The position numbers were made by a program, and so were the translations under genes. 6,728 bases of DNA from the NCBI GenBank assembly GCA_029856615.1, contig JAHKLF010000083.1, forward strand, positions 1 to 6,728. Reading direction: 5' to 3'. The notes under the pieces are model-generated. The model was not told the DNA's origin. It ran no database searches and saw only the letters and a list, made by a program, of their open reading frames with translations. Of the stretch, positions 1-5,925 are shown piece by piece (position 1 is the first letter of the stretch; each line of letters opens with the position of its first letter). Origin of the DNA: Candidatus Njordarchaeota archaeon (GTDB lineage Archaea > Asgardarchaeota > Njordarchaeia > Njordarchaeales > Njordarchaeaceae).

Positions 1-1026
1 AACGTTACCGCTAATACTTAATAGATCCATTGATAAGGGTAACTTTATCTTGACGATGGTTTCACCTACTTTAATATCTATGATCATTTCACTACCCAGA
101 GGTTCAATGACATAAATCGTCCCGGGTATACTCTCTTCACTAGGAGATGTGGATATTTTAGCGTGCTCTGGCCTAAATCCAAGCATAACTTCTCTTCCAA
201 CGTAATCTTTAAGCCGCTCCCATAGAGTTTCTTTTACTCGGTATTTAAAATCAACGCAATCCAAATAAATCCCATCCTTCTCAATGATTGTACATTTTAT
301 AAAATTCATTGGAGGAACACCAATAAACCTTGCAACGAATAGTGTTTTTGGGTTATTATAGATTTCTAAGGGTTTATCAATCTGCATAATTATACCTTCA
401 CTCATAACTGCGATACGATCTGCCATAGTCATTGCCTCAACTTGATCATGAGTCACATATATTGTTGTAACATTGAATTCTCTCTGTAATCTTTTTAATT
501 CAGCTCTCATATAGACTCTTAATAATGCATCAAGATTTGAGAGAGGCTCGTCTAAAAGCCAGACTCTGGGCCTCCTAACTAATGCTCTTGCGAGAGCAAC
601 TCTCTGTTGTTGTCCTCCAGATAACTGTTTTGGATATCTATCCAGTAATTCCTCGATCCGCAACAATTTTGCAATTTCTTTGACCTTCTTACCGATTTCT
701 TCTTTCCGGAGACCCTTTATTTTAAGAGGGAATGCTATATTGTCATATACTTTCATATGCGGATATAGAGCCCATGTCTGAAATACCATTGCTACATCTC
801 TGTCCTTTGGAGGTAAATCTGTGACGTCTTCTCCATCTATGTAAACTTTTCCACTTGTTGGTTTCTCAAGTCCAGCTATTATTCGTAATGTGGTAGTTTT
901 ACCGCATCCTGATGGACCTAATAAAACGAAAAATTCACCATCTTGGACCTCAAATGAAATACCTTTTAGAGCTTGTACTCCTCCAGGAAAAACTTTCACA
1001 AGTTTTTCAACACGCACTCGTGCCAT
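1..1026 (-). CDS. Carbohydrate-type ABC transporter ATP-binding protein (MalK/UgpC/MsmK-like), C-terminus cut by window edge
   Basis: This is the cytoplasmic ATPase that powers the importer encoded just upstream; its two copies should clamp onto the EAA loops of the permeases. The 342 visible residues contain the full nucleotide-binding domain: Walker A GPSGCGKTT at 37-45, Q-loop Gln83, signature LSGGQQQR at 135-142, Walker B ending LLDEP at 157-161 with Glu160, D-loop SNLD, and switch His193 in THDQ. After about residue 235 comes a C-terminal extension with the TOBE-like segment GFRPEH and then VIEPLGSE, as in MalK/UgpC proteins. Family members run to about 360-380 residues, so only the tail is lost. 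I chose the ATG at 1026 because MARVRVEKLVKVF aligns with usual family N-termini. An in-frame ATG at 1035 overlaps the permease stop as ATGA and would add three residues. It is the last visible gene of the operon. The substrate is not readable from the ATPase. Confidence 0.95.
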   Translation of the reverse strand, partial: MARVRVEKLVKVFPGGVQALKGISFEVQDGEFFVLLGPSGCGKTTTLRIIAGLEKPTSGKVYIDGEDVTDLPPKDRDVAMVFQTWALYPHMKVYDNIAFPLKIKGLRKEEIGKKVKEIAKLLRIEELLDRYPKQLSGGQQQRVALARALVRRPRVWLLDEPLSNLDALLRVYMRAELKRLQREFNVTTIYVTHDQVEAMTMADRIAVMSEGIIMQIDKPLEIYNNPKTLFVARFIGVPPMNFIKCTIIEKDGIYLDCVDFKYRVKETLWERLKDYVGREVMLGFRPEHAKISTSPSEESIPGTIYVIEPLGSEMIIDIKVGETIVKIKLPLSMDLLSISGNV

Positions 1027-1031
1027 ATTAC

Positions 1032-1871
1032 TCATCTCGATACCAAACCATAAATTCCTTTCATCAAGTATTTCCTAGTTAGCAAGAATACCAAAATAGC
1101 TGGAATAGAATATAATATTGAAAAAGCTGAGATCCGTCCATACTCTACTCTCCCATATACTCCAAACCAATAATAAATCCCAACAGCCGCGGGGTACTTC
1201 CATGGATCTCTCAGTATAACTAAGGGAAGTAAGAAATCGCCCCAAGCTACGACGAAAGATAAAAGCCAAATAGTGACGATTCCAGGAAGAGCGAGGCGAA
1301 GTGTTATTTTAAAGAACGCTTCCCATCGAGAAAGGCCATCTACCATAGCTGCCTCCTCATATTCCTTAGGCAGTGCTTTAAAGTAGCCTTCTGCGATTAA
1401 GAGATTAAATGGTAAAACAAGTGCAGACATCACCACTATTAGGCCTAAATATGTGTTTAAAAGTCCAAAACGTGCGAATATTAGTGTTATAGGTATTACG
1501 ATCACAATAACTGGAAGCAATCTTAATGTAACGAAAATATTAAGCAATACTTGTTGTCCCCTGAATTGAAATCTCGTTAATGGATATGCACCGATTATAG
1601 ATAACATAGTAGATAAAGTGGCTACGGAGACGGAGATAATCGCTGAGTTGATTATCCAGCTAAAAGGCGTCATTTGATAATATTGGCTAATTGGCTTAAA
1701 TATTCCAGCGAACCATCGAAATGTTACTTCACTGGGGATTCTAAAGTGGGGCGAAGCCATGGGATCAAAAGCGGATAAAATAAGCCATACAAAGGGAGCT
1801 GAGAAGAATATGGCAACAACAATGAGGAATATGTATGCTAGCACATAATATACGATGTTATGAATCTTCAC
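1032..1871 (-). CDS. Carbohydrate ABC transporter permease, MalG/UgpE type
   Basis: This is an inner permease subunit of the binding-protein-dependent importer (binding-protein-dependent transport system inner membrane component family). About six membrane helices are visible, the first near residues 8-32. The cytoplasmic EAA loop, which docks the ATPase, lies at about 157-186: EEAAMVDG followed by conserved hydrophobics and ALPG. I start it at the GTG at 1871, giving 279 residues. That codon shares a GTGA overlap with the TGA of the preceding permease and lies six bases after GAGGTG (1883-1878), a perfect match to the archaeal 16S tail. The longer in-frame GTG at 1880 lies inside that Shine-Dalgarno motif, so it is less likely; it would add three residues. 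Translation is probably coupled to the upstream permease. The downstream ATPase begins 5 bases after its TGA stop. Family assignment is firm; the sugar or polyol transported is unknown. Confidence 0.94.
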   Translation of the reverse strand: MKIHNIVYYVLAYIFLIVVAIFFSAPFVWLILSAFDPMASPHFRIPSEVTFRWFAGIFKPISQYYQMTPFSWIINSAIISVSVATLSTMLSIIGAYPLTRFQFRGQQVLLNIFVTLRLLPVIVIVIPITLIFARFGLLNTYLGLIVVMSALVLPFNLLIAEGYFKALPKEYEEAAMVDGLSRWEAFFKITLRLALPGIVTIWLLSFVVAWGDFLLPLVILRDPWKYPAAVGIYYWFGVYGRVEYGRISAFSILYSIPAILVFLLTRKYLMKGIYGLVSR

Positions 1872-2809
1872 CCGTACCACCTCAGTTTCTTTGATACGTA
1901 AATATAGGAGAGAATTATTAGAAATACGATTAGGAACATCAGGTTAGCCGCTGCAGAAGCGTATCCTACTTCATAGGGAGGCTGGAAAGCTCTTCTATAT
2001 ACGAATATCGTCCAGAGTTCCGTAGCATTTCCTGGCCCGCCTCCCGTCATTACAAATATCATGGTAAAAACATTGAATGTCCATATTGTAATCAATATGA
2101 AATCCACGAGAATAACATATGCCATCATTGGAAGAATTATGTACCTAAATCTCTGCCACCAACTTGCTCCGTCTATTTCCGCAGCTTCATAGATATAATG
2201 TGGAATTCCCTCCAAAGCAGCCATAAAGAGGATCATTGAGAATGCAGTGCCCCTCCATATATTTGCTATAATAATTGTTTCAAGCGGGAGATCATATAAC
2301 CAGTTTCTAGGGGGCATACCAAGTAAAGCTAATAAGGTGTTCATCATACCCTCTCTACTTGCAAAAACTCCCCACATATATCCTGCTACGACTTCTGGGA
2401 TTATCCAAGCTAAGAAAACGGTGATTGCTACTATGCTTTTTCCTTTAATTGCTTTCTCTCGCATGACTAAAGCGAGCATTAAACCTAGAAATGCTTGACC
2501 TATTAAAGCTGATAAAATTGTGAATATGAAGCTTATTTTTATGGAGTTATAAAAATCAGCGTCACTTATCAGCTTAATATAATTCTTTAATCCAATAAAA
2601 TCATACTTCATAGCGTATTTTCCAACTAAGCTTAATGGTGTGAAACTTACCCATAAACCCCATATAGCTGGAATTATCACAAATGCGAATATCATTATGA
2701 GTGTTGGAAGCAAAAAGAGATATGCCAATGCTCTCTCGGATCGTAATACATTTTTTATCTTCTTTGAAAAGTTATACGAGAGGGCTCTAGATGTACTCAA
2801 TATAGCCAC
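1868..2809 (-). CDS. Carbohydrate ABC transporter permease, MalF/UgpA type
   Basis: This is the second permease subunit, partner of the MalG-type protein encoded directly downstream. The product is 313 residues, normal for UgpA/LacF-like permeases. The N-terminal tail of about 25 residues is basic, and the first helix is near 28-50. The EAA loop is at about 202-229 (YEAAEIDGASWWQ, then ILP), and the motif MTGGGPGNAT near 254-263 is typical of the MalF/UgpA side of these transporters. The start at 2809 is GTG, and I see no good Shine-Dalgarno motif before it. An in-frame TTG at 2800 follows GGTGG by five bases and is an alternative that would remove three residues. The gene follows the binding-protein gene after 65 bases and overlaps the next permease by 4 bases (GTGA), so it belongs to the same operon. 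Transport direction is import; the substrate is unassigned. Confidence 0.94.
   Translation of the reverse strand: MAILSTSRALSYNFSKKIKNVLRSERALAYLFLLPTLIMIFAFVIIPAIWGLWVSFTPLSLVGKYAMKYDFIGLKNYIKLISDADFYNSIKISFIFTILSALIGQAFLGLMLALVMREKAIKGKSIVAITVFLAWIIPEVVAGYMWGVFASREGMMNTLLALLGMPPRNWLYDLPLETIIIANIWRGTAFSMILFMAALEGIPHYIYEAAEIDGASWWQRFRYIILPMMAYVILVDFILITIWTFNVFTMIFVMTGGGPGNATELWTIFVYRRAFQPPYEVGYASAAANLMFLIVFLIILSYIYVSKKLRWYG
1877..1883 (-). promoter_or_regulatory. Shine-Dalgarno site GAGGTGG that decides the MalG-type permease start
   Basis: On the minus strand GAGGTG pairs with the CACCTC of the archaeal 16S rRNA 3' tail. It sits six bases before the GTG at 1871, within the last codons of the upstream permease gene. 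This spacing favours the GTG at 1871 over the GTG at 1880, which overlaps the motif itself. Confidence 0.7.
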
Positions 2810-2812
2810 CAG

Positions 2813-2836
2813 GAGAAATTTCTCTAAAAAGAGAAA
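2813..2836. repeat. Two overlapping inverted repeats just upstream of the MalF-type permease
   Basis: A perfect 12-base palindrome, GAGAAATTTCTC, lies at 2813-2824. Its right half, TTTCTCT at 2819-2825, is also the left arm of a second inverted repeat whose right arm is AGAGAAA at 2830-2836, around a four-base AAAA loop. In the transcript these are mutually exclusive hairpins three bases before the permease start codon; as DNA they could be an operator. The structures are visible directly; the role is inference. Confidence 0.55.
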
Positions 2837-2860
2837 AAGAAATTAAAAATAAAAAAATTA
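2826..2860 (-). terminator. T-rich tract after the binding-protein gene (possible partial terminator)
   Basis: Read on the minus strand, the first bases after the binding-protein stop include runs of seven, five, five and five T, separated by a few other bases. Archaeal transcription commonly ends at such T-tracts without a hairpin. Because the permease genes follow on the same strand with no obvious strong promoter, partial termination here is likely and would give more binding protein than permease. The tract is seen; partial termination is inferred. Confidence 0.45.
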
Positions 2861-2874
2861 GGTATCAAAAATTT

Positions 2875-4284
2875 TTATGGAAGCGGATACGTAATGACGT
2901 TGTCTTCTCCAAACTCTGCGACCAATTGGTCGTAATACCAATCGAGAGCTTGCTCAGCAGTCCAGCCCTCTGTAACAATTTTCTCGGTAGCCTGTTGGAT
3001 ATAGAAAGAAACTTTTGAGTATCCGGGCATTGCATCTCTAAAGTCTGTGAAGTTTAAGTATTCTAACACTGACTGGAGATACTCATTTTCAGCGTATTCA
3101 GGAACCTCAGCGGCATCAGTTCTTGGTGCAATTTTTCCATATCTGGCACAGAACTTGGCTACATTCTCCTTACTGGCTAAGATCTTCACGAATAGCCAAG
3201 CTAGAGGCTTGAGCTCTGGTTTAATAGCTGCATTAATCGCAACAGCCCAACCTCCAGAAATTGTGACGAACGGTCTTTCACTTTCAGCGCCTCCGGCATA
3301 TCCTGGCATTTTTGCGTAACCTACTTTTTCCTCTCTATTTGGTATTGGATAAATGCCATTTGGACCCCAACCTTCGTCCCACTCCCATGAACCACCTATG
3401 TCTATTGCTACCCATCCCTTAGCGAATGCTTCTCTATGCTTCGACCAGACGTCAGTAACGAAGTTGTATTCCTCTGGGGCGATTTTGTGTTCTACATAGA
3501 TGTCATAGTAGAATTGGAATGCTCTGAGTAATGCCTTGCTCTTTCCTACCCATTTATTTTCACTGTAATCATATAACCTATTATAAGGATCTTTATCAGC
3601 TCCTAGGAGTAGCATGTAGAATCCTTGCATTGTTGTAGCTTCGCCCCACTTAGTTCCAGCTGGGAAGTAAATCGGGTAGAATTCCGTAATATTCAATTGA
3701 TCTTTAATTGTATCTGAATTATTGGCAAGTGTCAATGCAGCTTCAATAATATCTTCCCATGTTGTTGGCTGCCAATCCGCTGGTAAGCCAGCTAATTGGA
3801 ATATGTCTTTCCTATACCAGAGCATTCTTACATCAGTATCAATCATAATTCCGTATACTTTATTTTCATATGTTACGATCTTTTTCATAGCTTCTGGATA
3901 AGCGGCCCATCCATCCCATTCTTCCACATAACTCGTTAAATCAAGTAGGTAGCCGGCTTCAGCATATTCTGGTATCATAAAGCTATCTATTACTAGAACA
4001 TCTCCCGCCACTCCTTGAGCCAGATCCTGAGATATCGTTTGGACTATATCTACTCCGTAAGGAATCATTCTTAACGTAACTTCAACGTCATATCCGAGTT
4101 TCTTGGCTTCCTCTTTGAACTTAGCTAGCGTGAGATTTTCAACCAGATACTGCCATGGCTGGCCGTATTCTACAACGATTGTAACTTTTTTAGGTGCAGT
4201 CATGTACCAATAAGCTATACCTCCTCCTATTACTAATATTATGATGATCCCGATAACTGCTATATATTTCTTTTCGAGTGGCAT
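2875..4284 (-). CDS. Extracellular solute-binding protein, family 1 (sugar/polyol type), membrane-anchored
   Basis: This is the substrate-capturing subunit of the importer. The 469-residue product begins MPLEKK followed by one hydrophobic segment at about 7-28, then a soluble two-lobed domain. There is no lipobox cysteine; the only cysteine is Cys379. It should therefore be held outside the cell by the N-terminal helix or be processed by an archaeal class III type signal peptidase. The body has features of the large SBP_bac_1 family: DVLVID near 95-100, an early EYAEAGYLLDLT, WYRKDIF near 156-162, AFAKGWVAIDIGGSWEW at 286-302 and GGWAVAI at 344-350. Many tryptophans and tyrosines suggest a carbohydrate or polyol ligand, but the ligand cannot be named. 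The ATG start follows GAGG (4297-4294) by nine bases. It is the first gene of the operon, with the two permeases and the ATPase downstream. The ligand class is inference from the family. Confidence 0.94.
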   Translation of the reverse strand: MPLEKKYIAVIGIIIILVIGGGIAYWYMTAPKKVTIVVEYGQPWQYLVENLTLAKFKEEAKKLGYDVEVTLRMIPYGVDIVQTISQDLAQGVAGDVLVIDSFMIPEYAEAGYLLDLTSYVEEWDGWAAYPEAMKKIVTYENKVYGIMIDTDVRMLWYRKDIFQLAGLPADWQPTTWEDIIEAALTLANNSDTIKDQLNITEFYPIYFPAGTKWGEATTMQGFYMLLLGADKDPYNRLYDYSENKWVGKSKALLRAFQFYYDIYVEHKIAPEEYNFVTDVWSKHREAFAKGWVAIDIGGSWEWDEGWGPNGIYPIPNREEKVGYAKMPGYAGGAESERPFVTISGGWAVAINAAIKPELKPLAWLFVKILASKENVAKFCARYGKIAPRTDAAEVPEYAENEYLQSVLEYLNFTDFRDAMPGYSKVSFYIQQATEKIVTEGWTAEQALDWYYDQLVAEFGEDNVITYPLP

Positions 4285-4326
4285 TTTTAAAATCCTCTTT
4301 TTAAAAAATTTTAATTATCATGTTGG

Positions 4327-4334
4327 TATTATAG
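4327..4334 (-). promoter_or_regulatory. Putative box A (TATA) promoter element of the ABC importer operon
   Basis: On the minus strand the sequence CTATAATA lies here, about 45 bases before the ATG of the binding-protein gene. With the usual archaeal distance of about 25 bases the transcript would start near 4305, leaving a 5' leader of about 20 bases that includes the GAGG ribosome site. The region is AT-rich throughout, so other elements are possible. Confidence 0.35.
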
Positions 4335-4365
4335 ACGACATATAGAAGGGTGAATATTTTCCCTT

Positions 4366-4380
4366 AAAAATAATAAAAAA
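4366..4380 (-). terminator. Putative T-tract terminator between the exchanger gene and the importer operon
   Basis: The minus strand reads TTTTTTATTATTTTT here, about 225 bases past the exchanger stop and just before the putative box A of the importer operon. It would separate the two transcripts in the manner of archaeal T-rich terminators. No stable hairpin precedes it. Assignment rests only on base composition and position. Confidence 0.35.
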
Positions 4381-4403
4381 GATGACGTATATATTACACA
4401 AAA

Positions 4404-4425
4404 ATGTTAAAAAATAACATATGTT
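4404..4425. repeat. Inverted half-sites ATGTTA / TAACAT / ATGTT upstream of the importer promoter
   Basis: ATGTTA at 4404-4409 and TAACAT at 4415-4420 form an inverted repeat with a five-base A loop. The second arm is shared with a perfect 10-base palindrome, AACATATGTT, at 4416-4425. Three related half-sites in 22 bases suggest a binding site for a dimeric regulator about 70 bases before the putative box A, though the local AT richness makes chance palindromes more likely. Confidence 0.4.
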
Positions 4426-4605
4426 TTTGATCTTACATGATATATTTGGTAGTTAATATTCTCTTTTATTAGATTTATTTTTGCGTGATGCCTATTTTTT
4501 GGCACTTGATTCAAGGTGATTTAATGAAAAGAGTGAGGAAATGAAGCAGAGAAGTTAATTTATGGTATTTAAATTTTAATTGAAAATTCGAGAAGGATGG
4601 GTACT

Positions 4606-5739
4606 CTATCCATTTTTCTTCACGCATAACTCAAGAGTATACTTTATATCCTTAAGCCAATAGAATCTTCGTTCTTTTATTGCTCTCAGTAGTATAAAGA
4701 TCGTAATTAAGGATAGAATCACCAAAATTGGAACGATGTATGTTGGCTGATCTAATGCGAATATTGATATGACATACACGACTATTAAGCCTAGGGATTC
4801 ATGCAAGGTTATTCTTCGATCTATTGTTGTTAGAGCTCCAATGAGTGATAGTATTCCAGCAAGGATTAAAAGTGATCGGATTATATCAGATCCAACAGGG
4901 ATATGTGAAAGAGGATCAAGATGTCCCGCTACAATGGCAGCTATAAACATGCTCGATATTAAGAGAGTGCCATTATTTATCCTAGAGCTCATAAAATTCG
5001 CGATACCTAACCTTGCCATATCTTCTGACCTTGTTGCAGCAATATACGCAGTTAACTTTTCTGGCATTTCAGATACTATTGGTGCTACAATAGCAACTAA
5101 AAAAATTTCTGTGACGATTAAAGTTTCTTGAGCGATGCTGATAATGCTGTCAGCGAAAATCTCAGCGGGCAAAAATACTAGAACTATACTTAAAACCATT
5201 ACTATGGCAGCTAATTTTTTTCGTTGTATGAATTTGCGAGCGAGACCATGAGGCTCCTCGAATTCAATTTCGGGAGGAAGTCGTGTGACTAATAGAGTAT
5301 AGATTATAAAGACACTAAAGAGTATCACCGAGTCGATTATATCCAAGTATCCCTTAATGCCAATGAAAATCATATATGCTCCAGAAATAGCTAAAAATAC
5401 GGCTTCTAAACTATTTTCTCGCATTAAGTCTATGGATAAATCCTCTCTTACGCCTTTACATCGGGCAAGATAAGCAATTATAACTGTCAGAGGAAATCCA
5501 AGAGCTATGAGTAAAATGTTAGCCCCAATTATAGAGGCTAAGGCTAGATCTAATCTACCATCCATACTCAGCACTATTACAAAGGCGTATTCAGGTAATG
5601 TCTGTAGAATTGCTATGATAGCTGCTATCAATACATCCGAATACTCATATTGTAGGGCTTCAGCAACGGAGGATGCTATAATAGAACCAATGATTATCAA
5701 AATTGCGCTAACTACCAATGCGAGTATTTCGTTAATCAT
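4606..5739 (-). CDS. Na+/Ca2+ exchanger superfamily (CaCA) cation antiporter, divergent
   Basis: This is an integral membrane protein of 377 residues with about ten hydrophobic helices in two halves, split by a hydrophilic stretch near 155-176 rich in E, K and R. Each half carries a copy of the superfamily's alpha repeat. The first spans about 39-83 with LQTLPE ending at Glu50, then DLALASIIGAN with Asn74. The second spans about 217-262 with VSEMPE ending at Glu227. The paired Pro-Glu motifs are the expected cation-binding residues. The usual GTS before PE is altered in both copies, and the Asn of the second GSN appears replaced by Arg253. It probably exchanges Ca2+ or another cation for Na+ or H+; the ion is not determined. 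The ATG follows GGAGG (5751-5747) by seven bases. It is transcribed away from the plus-strand gene at 5926. The stop is TAG, and the tail after residue 355 is basic and likely cytoplasmic. Confidence 0.85.
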   Translation of the reverse strand: MINEILALVVSAILIIIGSIIASSVAEALQYEYSDVLIAAIIAILQTLPEYAFVIVLSMDGRLDLALASIIGANILLIALGFPLTVIIAYLARCKGVREDLSIDLMRENSLEAVFLAISGAYMIFIGIKGYLDIIDSVILFSVFIIYTLLVTRLPPEIEFEEPHGLARKFIQRKKLAAIVMVLSIVLVFLPAEIFADSIISIAQETLIVTEIFLVAIVAPIVSEMPEKLTAYIAATRSEDMARLGIANFMSSRINNGTLLISSMFIAAIVAGHLDPLSHIPVGSDIIRSLLILAGILSLIGALTTIDRRITLHESLGLIVVYVISIFALDQPTYIVPILVILSLITIFILLRAIKERRFYWLKDIKYTLELCVKKNG

Positions 5740-5789
5740 TATGAATCCTCCGAGATAATGGTCTTGTCACGAAAAAGGAAAAATTGAAA

Positions 5790-5796
5790 TTTAAAT
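5790..5796 (-). promoter_or_regulatory. Putative box A promoter element of the exchanger gene
   Basis: On the minus strand ATTTAAA lies here, immediately preceded by TAAC. A transcript starting about 25 bases on, near 5768, would have a leader of roughly 30 bases containing the GGAGG site before the exchanger ATG. This is consistent with an archaeal promoter but not proven. Confidence 0.4.
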
Positions 5797-5876
5797 GTTA
5801 GCATTCTATAATGGTCATTTTAAAGTAGTTGTCGTATCATTTTACCATAAGGATACCATTTTTAATATTCATTAAT

Positions 5877-5890
5877 TAGTTATTTAACTA
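5877..5890 (+). promoter_or_regulatory. Palindrome over the putative box A of the 184-residue protein gene
   Basis: TAGTTA and TAACTA form perfect six-base arms around TT. The centre, TTATTTAA, resembles an archaeal box A placed so that transcription would start near 5911, about 15 bases before the ATG at 5926. A regulator bound to the palindrome would block the TATA-binding protein. Sequence symmetry is seen; regulation is inference. Confidence 0.4.
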
Positions 5891-5925
5891 TTAGCATGTT
5901 GTCTTAAAATTTGGAATGTGTGAGT

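Larger units (their letters stand above)
4285..4605. other. 321-base intergenic region upstream of the importer operon, no convincing gene
   Basis: Both flanking genes are on the minus strand, so this gap carries the end of the exchanger transcript and the start of the importer transcript. I see a putative box A at 4327-4334, a T-tract on the minus strand at 4366-4380, ATGTTA/TAACAT half-sites at 4404-4425, and a small imperfect dyad at 4503-4518. The only open reading stretch with a start on the plus strand is an 18-codon one at 4488-4544, which I do not call as a gene. No tRNA, riboswitch or repeat array was recognised. Confidence 0.7.

Noticed and set aside
1075..1269. 64-codon minus-strand frame inside the MalG-type permease
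   Set aside because: It is an alternative frame of the same strand within a well-supported permease, with no ribosome site or domain.
3047..3319. 90-codon open frame on the plus strand inside the binding-protein gene
   Set aside because: It is fully covered by the binding-protein gene on the other strand, and its low-complexity composition (A, S, I) is that of a shadow frame.
4485..4550. Possible C/D box small RNA suggested by GTGATGC near 4485
   Set aside because: The C box is imperfect and no matching CTGA D box lies at a suitable distance.
4597..4615. Short dyad ATGG...CCAT followed by a T-run at the end of the exchanger gene
   Set aside because: The stem is only four base pairs with a nine-base loop, and the T-run follows on the plus strand, where no gene ends.
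4769..5131. 120-codon open frame on the plus strand inside the exchanger gene
   Set aside because: It lies wholly antisense to a clear membrane protein gene, has no recognisable domain, and reads as a shadow of the hydrophobic codons on the other strand.
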